A stretch of DNA of 64,000 nucleotides from Stichopus chloronotus (GCA_021234535.1 CM037829.1:31654962-31718961), one strand, 5' to 3'. Positions 47,624-59,990 are shown, counted from the first letter of the stretch. Made by a program: numbers and translations. Notes: generated from the sequence alone by a model not told the origin.

Positions 47624-48844
47624 ATGAAACAAAACCCGGTCATAGTCATGAAGGCGGCATTACACAGCGACATCGGCCATGCTGGCAACAAAGGTGAGGA
47701 CAAGAAACTGGACATGACGCTCACCAATTTGGACAACATGAGACGTAAGACCGAGGTCTACATGTCCTCCCAGAGAAAGTCCTTCGTGGCGGGACTCGAA
47801 AAGAAACAGGGAACGTGGATTCGGGAACACCAAAGGACCGCCACGAAGTCTAACAATCAAGCTAAACTCAGGAAAGAAAACAGGCAGAGGGTAGCGCAGG
47901 AGGAAGCGAGGAAAACTAAAGAGAAAAAAGCGCGGGAAGATAAAGAATTACAAAATGAAAGAGACAAGGAGAGCAAAATGATGCCGTCGAAGATGTACAC
48001 TCGGCAACAGCTAGCGCCTCGGAAGAGCATGCTCCCGAGCATCGACGATATTTACGAACCGGTGGAAACACCGCCACCACCTAAGGAAAACAAATCCGTG
48101 ACTTTCAGGAAGTTAGCGAGAGCGATAGGAATGGCGAGCATTAGCTTCGGTAAAATGGGTAAAGGAGAAGACGGGGAGGGGAGCGGTACGAGTGACAACG
48201 GGTCGCTATTTAAGAAGAAAGTATCGGCTGCCTTGGAACAAGAGGAAAAATTCAGCTTTAGTAGCCTGGTGATGAAAATAAAGGCCCAGCAACAAAGGGA
48301 ACAAAGCCAAGCTCTAGAGACAATACACGAAAAAGAACTGGAAGAGAAGAATAGAATTAAGGAGGAGAAAGCACAAAGGGAGAGACAAAGACGACTAGCA
48401 GAACAGCAAAAACTACCTCCTCTGTTAAGAAGAGGAAGCGTCGTTTCCTCCATTTTGAAAGAGGCAGACGAACGGGAAGAAGAAACCGATGAAATTATGA
48501 AACAAGAACAGCCTGTCCTCTCCGGACCAGATCCCGTTCTCATCTCAGAAGTTTTGCCAAAAATAGAGATAACAAAAGCTAATTCTCAACCCGCAGCTCA
48601 AAGTCTTCCCCTCAGAAGGAGAAGAAGATCACGCAGGAGAAAAGATTTGACTAAGTCCAAAGTAGCGATAGATCCTCTAAAAGACGAGCGATTCGTAACA
48701 TTGCAGCATTTACTGAAACCAGAACTGAAGAAAAAAGACACCGAGTTATCTGGACTCACCACGAATATACTAGCAGCCAAGAAGTACGCTAGGTGGTGGA
48801 AAGCAGGGACGTTAAACGCTGCCAGCCACGGGGGAGAAGCTTGA
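47624..48844 (+). CDS. Single-exon gene for a 406-residue charged coiled-coil protein of unknown function
   Basis: The frame is uninterrupted and clearly coding: consistent codon use, strong amino-acid bias and no intron. The product is soluble. Residues about 80-118 and 222-262 are Lys/Glu/Arg/Gln-rich and heptad-like (coiled coils). A PETPPPP-type linker (148-153) precedes KSVTF at 157-161, which fits the PP1-docking RVxF pattern. A Ser/Gly-rich linker spans 181-195. RRRRRSRRRK at 331-340 could be a nuclear or nucleic-acid-binding signal. There is no signal peptide or membrane segment. Met1 and Met9 are both possible starts; a short upstream ATG frame (ATGGCGATTTCA) precedes them. Two AATAAA signals follow about 95 bases after the stop. 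I recognise no family. Absence of introns may mean a retrogene. Confidence 0.8.
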   Translation: MKQNPVIVMKAALHSDIGHAGNKGEDKKLDMTLTNLDNMRRKTEVYMSSQRKSFVAGLEKKQGTWIREHQRTATKSNNQAKLRKENRQRVAQEEARKTKEKKAREDKELQNERDKESKMMPSKMYTRQQLAPRKSMLPSIDDIYEPVETPPPPKENKSVTFRKLARAIGMASISFGKMGKGEDGEGSGTSDNGSLFKKKVSAALEQEEKFSFSSLVMKIKAQQQREQSQALETIHEKELEEKNRIKEEKAQRERQRRLAEQQKLPPLLRRGSVVSSILKEADEREEETDEIMKQEQPVLSGPDPVLISEVLPKIEITKANSQPAAQSLPLRRRRRSRRRKDLTKSKVAIDPLKDERFVTLQHLLKPELKKKDTELSGLTTNILAAKKYARWWKAGTLNAASHGGEA

Positions 48845-48937
48845 GTATGATTTGAAAAATTTAATATCACGAGTTCAAAGCGGTAACTTCATATAGCATT
48901 AATCCGATGGGAACACAGAGGAAACTACGATAAGAAC

Positions 48938-48949
48938 AATAAAAATAAA
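48938..48949 (+). terminator. Tandem polyadenylation signals AATAAAAATAAA
   Basis: Two AATAAA hexamers, 94 and 100 bases after the TGA of the coiled-coil gene, mark its likely mRNA 3' end. A further AATAAA lies near 49317. Confidence 0.65.
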
Positions 48950-51843
48950 ACTGAAAAAGAAATATATTTGATTTTGAAAGTCTCTTCGTGATTCAAGTAA
49001 TAGAAGTCAACTATACCCATGTACGGTTCATCAACATTCCCATCAAGAACATGACTATTACTTGTGCGGCTGAATTATTTGAATTTGTGATAATAAATTT
49101 ACCAAATAATAACTTGGAATGTGCTTTTTCAATCGCTAAAAGTGTCAACGCTTTATGTTTCAAAGGATTATTGTATCTCAGGCCTTACGGGGACTTATGC
49201 CTTTTGAATGAATTTAGTGCAGTCACCGCTGACTACTTTATTTAAAAGACAAAGACTGAAAAAAGAGAAGAGAAAAGACTTGCCACCAGGGATAGCCGTA
49301 ATCTAAAATGTCTTATCAATAAAGCTTATGTTTTTGTCTCCCGCCCTTTACAGTTAATTCGTTGTTCAAATGTGCAAACGCGACGGGTGACGCTGTTAAT
49401 GTTGATGCCATTAAAATGTAACTTCCCACTTAATAAATTTTCAATGGAAGGACAGCAACATTAATCTGTAGCTGGTGATTCCATTCGCCTCGTAGTATTC
49501 TTTCAATCATATTACAATATGATTATTGTATTAAAGAGACGCCTTGAGTTGTTTTGAGAAATGAAATTCACTACATTTTACAAATCTGAATGTCAAGTTT
49601 CCTTCACAGTTCCTTCATAGACACATGGTCAAATTAAGAGGATCCCATGTGGCACGTGTAATAAACATTAGTGAGTTAGGCCTGTAATTAACGATTCAAT
49701 TTGATTTTCGAAAATGCGTGAGGGTGACGCGGCTTTTTCACATTAGTATTAATTAATATGTACACAGCAAAAATGAAAATATTTTTACCATCTCTGCAAC
49801 TATTGACTAATTATGTTAATTGTAACAATCATCACGTGCTTGCACCCTTCAAAATCCTCGTTAGAAACGTCTCGATATCACCTAAACGTGCCGTTTTAAA
49901 ATTAAATACCAAACTTGACACCACAACGTTAGCATATTGGTTTTCGGGAAAGATTGTCCGCGCAGATTATCGGGGAATGTTTCTTACACCAGTTTGCATT
50001 TCTCTTATAGCAGACTGAAATGTATGTCTGTATTCTACTGGTTATGTATGACAGAGCTATCGCCGCCGTTTGAATGAACTGGTCTTTTACGTAATTGTTT
50101 TGGTCACCAGTCTACATATTTATTTTGTGTGTTAAGACCATAAAAGCATGGCTGAGATACAGACAGACTCATACAACGAAGAGGCGATGCTCTAGCAGCA
50201 GAGTATACGTATGTTGAAGGACCTCTCTAATTTATCTAAGTTCTGTTCTCATTCTATTTTTTCCCCTTTACGAAAGTGACAGTCACCAGTCCAGGAAAAA
50301 ATATGAGTAACAAACCAAATCATGATGAGACATAAACTGCCTGAATTATCTAAACTTCTCTGTAGTCTCGACCTAGCCTAAGTAATATTTACGTCAACTT
50401 GGTGACGTACCGTGAAAGAAAACCAACTATACTTCAGTCCCTTATCAATATTTCTGATATTATAATCAATAGATCCACTGGTGTATTTCACTGGTTTTTG
50501 TTAACGGACGAGGGGGGGGGGGGTGGGGTCGGGTGAAGTATTGAAAATTAAGTGCCTTCCCTACAGTAAACCAAAATCTGTCGTTATTCACGTAGTTGAC
50601 GCTATAAATGATCAGTCCAAACAATCGGGTTTTTAAGATATCGTTTACAAGACCTCAAATTGTGACTTTTGCTGATCACGACTCACTGCCAACAAAATAG
50701 CCTTTGACCTAAATCAAAGCAATATAGGAAGATTACTCAGTATGATTCATATTCGTATGAATACGAGCCCAGTTCGATTTAGCGTTCTTGGGAAATTGTG
50801 TTTACATGGTTTTCATAGTTTGACTCTGCTGACCTTCAACTGACCTTTGGCCTTCACACAACAGGAATCTCATGCTCAATGCAGTTCACGTGCAGACTAA
50901 GGGACTTAACTATGAGATAAGTTTAACGCTTCCTTTCATGAGATACCGTTAACTTTAACCGCCACACACCATCATGATTACGTATAGGTTACGTTAGTCA
51001 TCGAAATTAAAAAAAAAAGTACGTTCGCTGTGGGGGCGCATTTCACGCTACACGCTTGGAATTTTGATAGTGCGCTCTCACGAATAGAATACCGATTATA
51101 ATACCGATTATAATACCGAAAAGTTTAACGATCGTAATTCAAATCCCCCTAAAGTAACGGCTTACCCGCGGTTCGTTCCGTCCAAATCTGCAGCTGGCCA
51201 GTGATCAATTGACAATGACTGAAACCACTGTCAATCAAGAAAACTTGAGATCATCCCCATTTTGGCCATTCGAGTCGATCCGTTGCTTTTAAGACGTTTC
51301 ATGAACTGAATATTAAGAGCAGACTCAGTTCAAATGTATGTGGAAGTGAATGATTTTGGAAGGATGTATTAGTTTTGACGGATGTGGTGGCATTTTCGGT
51401 GGATGGAGGAGAAAAGTTGTTCCTCTGATTTTTTTTTGTCTTTGAATCTTTTGGCTCAATTTAGAAACGTAGAAACAAAGAAACAAAACATGACCTCTAG
51501 GTAAACTGTTTCGGGTTCACTTATTTAATACATTTTTCTGCACAGTCTTATGGTAGATAGCCCCCCCCCCCCCCCTTAACTGAAGAAGCGGCATACTAGC
51601 CTGTATTGTGTACAGAGATACAACCGATGTTGTCACTTCATCGGTACAACCATCAATAAAGTTTTGGGGATTGCTGACAATTCGAACCCACCGAGAGCAA
51701 GACTGAATTAAAGAAACTGCTTAGGGGGTCGATTTTACCACAAGTCGAACATTTCAACAGACAATTTTGACCAAGAAATTAAAACTCATTATATATGTTG
51801 CTAACGCCTACTGTCATAAGCTGAGCGGAGCTCCAGATCCTGT

Positions 51844-51876
<33 letters not shown>

Positions 51877-54800
51877 GGGGGTCTGTGAAACCCCCCGGGA
51901 GACGGGGTTGCACTGTGGCCGATTGTAATGTCTCACTGTGTCTCTTCTTTGTCAACGTGATGTAACCCTCTTTATCTGCGCTCACTCGTTCGTCATCATC
52001 TCATTCTCATTATACTTAACGTCGAATCATTCAAATGGGACATTTATCCTACAATCAAATTCATCGATCTTTTGGACGTCTCCTCTTATTGTGAGGTACT
52101 GGTGAACTTTCTTGTAACTCTGACCGTGGACCCTTCCTGCAACGTTCACAGACGTCACCCGCAACCCTATTCCACCTGGTGGATTGAGTCTAAAATTTCA
52201 AAAAACAACCTGACATAAGGTTACTTTCAAAATTTTATTATTATTATCATTATCCTTTGTCGTAAGTTGAAGCGGGGAGGGGGAGGAGTCCATTAAATTT
52301 TGCGCTCAAACCATGATTTGGCTCGTTATGGAATTCTATTCCCTTTTACCTTTGTATTATAATTTGGCATGCTGATCTAGTTCCGTCTCTCCAGCTCTCT
52401 CAACTTCCACTTTTCAGTCCGTATTTTCTTACAAAACCTAATTTCGGCTGATAAATCACTCGCTATATGAATAACATTTGAGTGACGAACGCTCCATCGC
52501 CAATTTTTAGGACAACGAACTACTACAAAGGAAAAGTAGGTCACGTCATTATCAGAGTTATGTGACCGGCTTTCATAAACGGGGAAGCCAGTAATGATGA
52601 AACTATGAAATGGAAAATATGTCACAACTTTACATTCTCATTAAGCTTAAAGTGAGGCATCATTTAACAAGCTGCTTGGACTGTAGCTTCTTCGTGACAA
52701 TAATGGCTCAACAGATACGGATCGCTCATTTTGATATGCCGTTTGCTTTTGTCGACACGCATAAAATACTTGGGTCTTGGCAAGGTAAACACTTAAATAG
52801 TTTTAACTGTATTCTCTCAAAAGAAATAAAGAAAATCTACTATTGATTTATTGTCTAGCAAATTTAAATTCATCCTGAATACAGAAAATTGCCACACGTA
52901 GTTGCCGCTATGGGTTGCTAGTAACAAATTATGGAAGTAGAACATAATGCAGTTTCATTAGTGATAAACTATGTTACGTATCTTGAGAGTCACTGCTCTC
53001 TCTTGCAATAGATAGGTGCTGTTCAATAATAATTTCTCTTTTATTTAACTCTACACACTTAAGTGTCTTGCATTTCCTCAAGTATTATGCAACTTTCTAA
53101 TGTATTCTCTGCCCAGTTCATAGCACAAAAGAAGTTTGCTTGTAAAATTCTCTATGAAAAAAAAAAAAATAATATCTTCACTATTTTACAGTTGTTGATT
53201 TGCAGCCAATACAGATCAGATTTATTTTGCTGACAATGTTATATCACTTTTCACATTGATACGTCAATATCTGCTAATAGACCTCTTGCATGTGACGTCA
53301 TAGTGGTACAGAGAAGCACTTTCCTTGAGGATAAGCCACTGAATTCAACAAGTGCATGTTAAGTCTCTGCCATTCGATCTACATGCGCCTTGCTTAATAA
53401 TACGTACTACGCGCTTGTTTGTCTTGATGGGGGCGCCCTTGTTCGTTGCTATGTGACGTCAGTGTAGGGGGGGGGGACAGTTGAGGCAATCATTCAGCTC
53501 ACAAAACGTTCCCACGACATTATCATGAAAAGTTTCTCATGGGCAGTTGATGTGACGAAAATTGTAGGAGTCATGTCATTGAGGCCAATTAAAGGTCATG
53601 CCATTATCACATCACGTGATACCTCCTGCCTTTCTGAAGCGGCAAGACCAGTGATGACCAGAATTGGGCATAGAAGAATCATTCTTTGAATACAGTAAAT
53701 AAGAAATTAGTTCATAACGATTTATTTCGCGCTGAAAATTATTTTTATGGCAAATTCTCATGCAACTTCATTTTTCAAGAGGCATTTTTACGTGAAAAGT
53801 TATTAATCCGAAATAAATTTGGCTTTATCAATAACCACAGTACAACATCGCTGATTTAATATTGGTAAATTGATTTCATGTTTTAATGGCTGGCATTCCA
53901 AGTTGCAATTTTGCTATCCCTCATTCTCCCTAAAAGCCAAGACTACAGCTATGGTGGGGGGGGGGGGGGTCGGGGATGCCAAAAAATTACTGGAGAGAAC
54001 TCAGGTACGACCATTGACAGGATAACTCATACAAAGATCAGGAGGGATTCTATCAGAGAAATTACTCAGGTGAAACATGATTCATTTCTCATGAGATGTC
54101 ATGTAATTGGTTTCAAATAACAAGAAAATCACATGCATCTGTTCATGCGGCGCATCAAAATTCTCAAAAAAAAAAAAAAAAAATATGTTGCTACTAATAC
54201 CTAGTGTGTTAATCACCTTGTATTGAAATCAAAGGCATTGAAAGCAATGGGTGGGGTGGGGACAGGCGGGTTTGCTTGCTTGTTTGTCGGGGGAGAAATC
54301 TTCCCCGTCTGAAATAAGAAGGGACTGAGAAATACTTCAGGCCATCAGTGTCCAAGGACAAAACTCTTTTTGTGCCTCCTAACGCCAAGAGGTCCGAATA
54401 CAAGAAAATTTCACTACAACTTATTTGGACATTTAATGGCACTCAATGACATCTGAGAGCGTGTGCTATGGAAGAAAAAATCCAGAGGGCAGGTGGACAC
54501 CCTTCCCCGGGATGGCTATCAAAATCCATCCCTCTGACTCAGCATTCCGAAAAAAAAAAGGTTTCTTCCTACTCCTATGACTGAGATTCCAATTTATCCT
54601 GTACTTTCCATCTCGTGAACGAGCCTCACACCTGGTTTGACCCATTAAGGTGTGAGAATCTCACCAGTCTTCGTGGGATTGCAATGATCAATCCAGGGCT
54701 TACTGTGAATCTGATGAGATACTTCTGAGATTTGAGCCGTCCTCCTTAGATTCTCTCGAGGTTCTATCCGGTCTCACAAAAAAAAAAAAAAAATCCTTGT

Positions 54801-54953
54801 CCGATATAAAACTGTCCTCGTAAGATCCTCATGACAATTTCATGACCCATATTTGCGAGGAAATACACGCTACAGAATTAATAAACCGAGTAGGTAATTG
54901 GCCATCTATTCCAATATTTCCGATAGGTGTTCACGAAAAACGGACAGCATCGC

Positions 54954-54984
<31 letters not shown>

Positions 54985-55484
54985 ACCGGAGGCAGCTTGT
55001 TTAAAGGTCAGACATTCTACACATGCACTTTATTTGGAGAATATCTTCAATCGAATGTACAAGACTTAGGAATTGAGAAAATAAAAAGCAACGCAACAAT
55101 ACCGTAAGTCTGTAAGAATCACTGAAAGTGACAGTAGCTCAGTAATGGACTGTAATCTGAACTAACTAAGATAATTTGAATGTTGGTTGAATTTCTACTA
55201 GCAATCAAAGCTGATAAGCAGGTAATAGTTCTGTCTACTGAAAAAAATTGTCGTGGAGTAGATTCAATTGATAGCATTCAGAAAAGAGTTAAATCCTTAC
55301 TTTGCCAGCCGATCTGGAAAGATGAGTCACAATCTTTAGTTACAAAAGACATTTTTCCTCCACCTCTTTCCCCAACTCAGGACTTGTTATGAAATATTGG
55401 CTTTACATGTGAACAGGCAACTTCAATGAGTTTTATGTCCCGAAGTGAAATTCCATTTGGAACATTGGCACACAACACATTCTC
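48950..55484. other. Gene-free stretch with simple repeats
   Basis: Contains G/C runs (50512-50523, 51561-51575, 53467-53476, 53956-53969), a (GT)15 tract at 51845-51874, a short AATACCGATTAT tandem at about 51088-51120, and A-runs near 54169-54182, 54778-54793 and 54961-54985 (25 A). Open frames at 49758-50018 and 52610-52846 have no recognisable domain. Confidence 0.45.
51845..51874 (+). repeat. (GT)15 microsatellite
   Basis: Fifteen uninterrupted GT units. Confidence 0.95.
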
Positions 55485-55680
55485 CTCGAATGGTCTTGAA
55501 TGGTTTTTCACATGGTTATGAATGGTGCAAACTGGTCTTAAACATGCAAATGGTAATCTCAACTGGTTTTATACCTGGTTTCAAATGGTAATAAATGGTT
55601 TTAAATGGAAAATTGACCAAAATACCTTCTAAACCATTTGGAACCTGAATGGTTTCAAATGGTTTCTTTCAAATGGAATG
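55485..55680. repeat. Degenerate AAATGGTTT array with ~10-13 base spacing
   Basis: TGGT or TGGTTT recurs at about 55491, 55501, 55513, 55522, 55532, 55550, 55563, 55576, 55585 and 55595, then near 55650 and 55660. An inverted AAACCATTTGG lies at about 55631. The spacing is close to one helical turn. Confidence 0.6.
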
Positions 55681-55895
55681 TCAGGGTAGCAGTGAAGAAA
55701 AGTTAAGTTTGACTAAACTGTTGAATTCATCAAAAATGACGTTTTTACATTAGAGGCAGCTCTAACGACTTACGGTTGATGACATCTTGTATAAGTCACC
55801 CTCTACTTTTCGCATCATTGCCAAGGTTGCAGCTTCTCCGAGAAAAAGATCTAGCACTGTATGTAATATGCTCTCATGATTGATAGCATAAAAAT

Positions 55896-55933
55896 CATGT
55901 TCGTTATCAGTCACATGACTGATAACGAACATG
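55896..55933. other. Perfect 18-bp hairpin with 2-nt loop
   Basis: CATGTTCGTTATCAGTCA (55896-55913) and its exact complement (55916-55933) flank CA. The word GTTCGTTAT also forms the core of the 42.2-42.9 kb array. Confidence 0.9.
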
Positions 55934-57304
55934 TTACTGATTTATTTTGACTCAAATTAAGCAATATCACTTCAGTTAGCCATAAAATCAGCTTTCCTGA
56001 ATTACTGTTGGAATGAGTTAGGCCACTGATGCAGGGTTCCAGTATACATCTTTCCAAGTCAGCCAGTTTTCATGGCAATCCAACAGTCTTAAGAACTAAA
56101 ACATAAGTCAAAAATTTAAAATATATAGTACATAAATAACAGACAGTGCACCGATACCTTGTCAGTTGCTTCTCTGGCACATAAGGAGAACTTTGTGATA
56201 AAACATTCACTTCAGTGCTTCATTAACTTTCATTGCTTCAAAGTGTACCTATGGTCGAGAATCACAGGAAAAACATTTTAGCGGTTGAAAAATGAATACT
56301 ATTAACCCACCTTCCATCTTAATAGCTTGTTCCATCACTGAACACAATGTCAAAAGAATATTCACTTAATTTGAAATAGTCAATTTTGCAATAATTTGTG
56401 ATGTCCTTGTCGTACAATTCACATGCTTTCGTTTCCATCTGTAATTAAAATGATCTACATAACCTTGAAAAATACACCGTTTTCTTGCATAGCATGTTGT
56501 ATGGAGGGGACTTGCACAGTCAAGTCACCCACATAACAGTAAGACAATGATCACATTTTGTGACAAGAGACAATGGCTTTCCAAAATAAAAAAACAAAGA
56601 AAGTGATCTCAGTGGTATGAGAATGACGCCATAAATTATTGTACAGACTACCATTTTAAAAATTGAGGGATTAATTTTCTACATTTTATATCTCAGCTCA
56701 GGATTGTCATAGGAAGATGGGAGTTGGCACATTTGAATTCATTTCTAATTTCATTTTAGGTACACTTAGAATTCAACCTGACTACAGCTGTCACACATTC
56801 ACAACCAACTGTTTGAATATAAGCGAAACAGCTGGTGCTTTGAATATCGTAAGTGTATTTTTAGCAACAGTAGAGCATTGCTGCTGTTGTGACAAGTGAG
56901 CAGCGAAAGTGCGACCATGCAGGGACTTTTACGACACGTCGGCACTTTGATCCGAACGGTCTAAAATTGTGAGCTTTTAGCTCAGCTGTCATGGCAGGAA
57001 TGTTGCCTTTGACAAGGGTGAAAACTTCACAGGAAGAGCCTTGTCCTTAGACTAATAAATGTCTCTCGTAAATCTCTAGTTATATGCATGGATGCTGCAA
57101 AACATATTACAATGTACATCGAGAATGTAGGAAGTCACGAGTAGCATGCACAGTACGTATTATATAACAACGAAAACTTCAATTCCCCTTCTCACAGCTT
57201 GATGTCACTGTCTGGGTATACCTTCACTCGATGCCTCAAACTACAGCATACTGCCCTTCAGGCAATACGTCACACTTTTTCAATGCTACGGAAGTTCAAG
57301 TAAT
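55934..57304. other. Downstream flank of the SLC26 gene
   Basis: Should contain the 3' untranslated region of the minus-strand transporter. The nearest minus-strand AATAAA I see is far away (55941-55946). No other gene recognised. Confidence 0.4.
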
Positions 57305-57403
57305 TCACAAATCTGCGGTGACGATATCCATGGCCTCTTCGATGTTACCGGCGATGATCATGTGATCCAGATCGGCGGTTGTGAGTTGCACGTAGACCAT
57401 TGG
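57305..57403 (-). CDS. SLC26A11: SLC26A11-like transporter, last coding exon (end of STAS domain)
   Basis: The acceptor (CTGTTCCTTTTTATGTAG) opens a 33-codon terminal exon reading PMVYVQLTTADLDHMIIAG, then IEEAMDIVTADL and TGA. ADL followed by a short link and S/N-x-E-E-A is the usual final strand-helix unit of the STAS domain in this family. It joins in phase 0 to the exon at 59538-59603, giving F-V-Q-L-Q-P-M. The protein ends right after the domain, as expected for the compact SLC26A11 type, which lacks the long insert of other SLC26 members. Confidence 0.85.
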   Translation of the reverse strand, partial: PMVYVQLTTADLDHMIIAGNIEEAMDIVTADL

Positions 57404-58251
57404 CTACATAAAAAGGAACAGTGGCAGAATTTCCGTGAATTTCAAGGACGCGGCCACAAAAAGCGAGTGATCAGTGCGTGTGTATATGGCGACAAAATTG
57501 GAATCTTCCATGGTTGCAATACTCAGACCTAATCAAATGGTTAAATGGTTAGACCAGAATGCAATGCAGATGTTGAACATGCAACCCAAGTTTCAATCTA
57601 AAAGAACTTAGTCTTGGTCAGCACATTTGTAATTTTCATTCTCTTTTGTGTTTTCACACACAATGCTTTTAACATACCCATTGCACTGCTATTCTAATAG
57701 TGCTCTGTTTGTCAGTTGTTTACAAGCGAGCTCCATACCCAACGAAATTATACATATCCTAGGATCTGTTCAATACAAACATCTTGGACATTTGTCAAAA
57801 ATGGCAGTAACCATGTGCAAAATATTTGATCTTTATTATATAACACAGTCATTTGCAAGCGAAGCGCTTACACAGTTACAGCGAAGTGAGTGTTCACCGT
57901 TCACCCTGATTGGGTGTTCCCCTGGAAGAAATCATGAATAAACATGAAATTTTAGGGAGTCACAGTGAACTAACTGATCAAATCTGATTGCTTTCTTCAC
58001 TTTTTGGAAGCAAAACAGCCATAAAAAAAAGAAAAAGTTGGTCAAGTTGGTAACAAATGTACAAGACCCTAGTGTGGAGTAGAAGTCGGCAAGGGTGCAG
58101 TCAGCTCTGGACACGGAGAAAGCATTGCGCGGGTGATACTACATTACTAGGATCTTAGCAAGACTAAAAAGAACTCTGCAGCAGTGCCAGTAGCAAATAT
58201 CTGTATTAAAGCAATATGTACAGCAAAGAGCAGTGGGTAAATGAGACATAA

Positions 58252-58556
58252 CAGGACAACCCCCCTGGACAGTTTCCTCCCTCGACAATTCCCCCTCTCG
58301 ACAATCCCCCCTCAGACAACATCCCCCTGACAACCAGGAAATTTACCCCTCGGACAATTCCCCGTTGAATTCCATCGTGGAACAGGCTAGGGTTAAGTTT
58401 AGGGTGGGGGGGTATTGTCCGGAGGGAAGCTGTCTCAGTCAGGAACAGCTCAGATCCAGGGGACTGTTGCCAGGTGGGAATTGTTCATTCAAAATTGTCA
58501 GGGTAGAACTGTCCGGGAGGATTCTCCGGGGTAAAATTGTCCAGGAGGACTGTCAG
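58252..58556. repeat. Palindromic array of GGACAATTCCCCCT-like units (copy 2), inside an SLC26 intron
   Basis: The left arm (58252-58365) holds six to eight units such as CGACAATTCCCCCTCT and GGACAATTCCCC. The right arm (58411-58556) holds the inverted units ATTGTCCGGAGGG, ACTGTCCGGGAGGA and AATTGTCCAGGAGGA. The unit equals that at 6057-6300. It lies in the last intron of the transporter gene. Confidence 0.8.
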
Positions 58557-59537
58557 GCAACCAACTGTGAAACACGAGCAAACAGGATGTACCAAACATG
58601 ATGTCTGTGTGCTTCTTGGAAGTGCCACCACATAAAAAATTTTTGCCGGTATCTTACACCTATCATAATAACCTTTGCCCTGCACTGACAAACGACTTGA
58701 AGAGATAGTGAAGTTGACAAAGAATTAATTTTAACGACCACTAAAACTACAACAGGCATCTTTTCAGTCAGGCATCAGATATTTGAGAAGCAGCAGTCAC
58801 ACAGCAGGGATTATACAGTGTAAAAAGCAGCTCAAGGTGGATGGTCAAGTTAAAATTGAAAAACTGCTATAAAATTAGAAGGATTTCCCATGACTGTCAA
58901 GAACATTTATGAAAAAAATCAGAGTAAGATCAGAATCAAAATCCAAAGTCGAAAGACACAACACTATCTGCCATCGCATGAGGAGGAGAAACAAAGGATT
59001 TATGTTCCTTCCATGCAGTCATCTTGTTCTCCTCTCATCGAGACAACTTGACCTTGAGTCCCCATTTTGGGGCCAAAAACCGGGGGTGATTGAACATCCA
59101 CTGAGACATGTTAGCTGTCCAGTGATCAAACAGGTTTGTTTTAACACAGGAAAATAACATTCTGGTCATTGATGCAAATGAATTCACCATCATACGGTGG
59201 GTGGTCAATTTAATTAGGAGAGCTCTGGGATGAGAACCTGGGGCGCTGTCTGGAGCATTTAATGCTATCAAGTCACGATAAATAATCCTCCAGTGGATAA
59301 TGTAAGAGGACCGCCTCTTCTCGATGGGTTGGTCAGACCCTCATGATGCAAACTTTACATCATCATCCCAACAATCATGTTTACCACTGTGTCCGCTAGT
59401 TTTATCGTTCAAGCCATTGCCAAGATCGAAGGAGAAATCATTAGGGGATCATGTATATTGAACTATGAAAGTGATAGATAAATGTTATCCCTCTCGAAAT
59501 TTAACAAACAGCAGCGGTGCAGTTTGAAAGCACTCAC

Positions 59538-59603
59538 CTGGAGTTGAACAAATATCAGCTTGGAACCCACTTTGTTAAAGTCTTTCAGAGCTTGTGCTAA
59601 ATA
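59538..59603 (-). CDS. SLC26A11: SLC26A11-like transporter, penultimate coding exon (STAS domain)
   Basis: A 22-codon exon (YLAQALKDFNKVGSKLIFVQ and LQ) lies between TTTCTTTTTAG and CAG|GTGAGTG, phase 0 at both ends. The helix L-x-x-A-L-K-D-F followed by G-S-K-L-I-F-V is the standard STAS helix 2 and strand 4. A tandem of three CATCACCC(A/T)ATTCTG units lies in the preceding intron (59930-59985). Confidence 0.9.
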
Positions 59604-59925
59604 CTAAAAAGAAACAAGAAGGTGAAATTGACATTTATAGAAGTGCTTTCTTCACATAGACACTGAAAGTGGGTAAAACTTCTAAAACTGGGTGAAATGC
59701 AAACACCATGATATATCAATTGCTGATGTGTACCTTGGCGAACACATGACAAAAGGACAGGAACTAGATTTGAGTTTTTCCTTTGTTAACTGAGTTCATT
59801 ATTATGAAATCAGCATGTAAAATTGCTTTCTGCGTCCAAAGGTCACCAAAGCTCTAAGTTAGAATTGATTATCCTGACATGAACTTCATCTCCAGTTGTT
59901 GAGATCCCCTGCCCAATTAACATCG

Positions 59926-59990
59926 CAGCATCACCCAATTCTGATTTGGCATCACCCTATTCTGCACTGACATCACCCTATTCTGATTGA
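59926..59990. repeat. Three tandem GCATCACCCTATTCTG units
   Basis: GCATCACCCAATTCTG, GCATCACCCTATTCTG and ACATCACCCTATTCTG follow each other at about 22-24 base spacing in an SLC26 intron. Confidence 0.7.

Noticed and set aside
48052..48543. 163-codon minus-strand open frame
   Set aside because: Antisense shadow of the coiled-coil gene; Ser/Cys/Leu-rich because of the Glu/Lys-rich sense strand.
54961..54985. 25-A run as the tail of a processed pseudogene
   Set aside because: The preceding sequence shows no recognisable gene and no target duplication.
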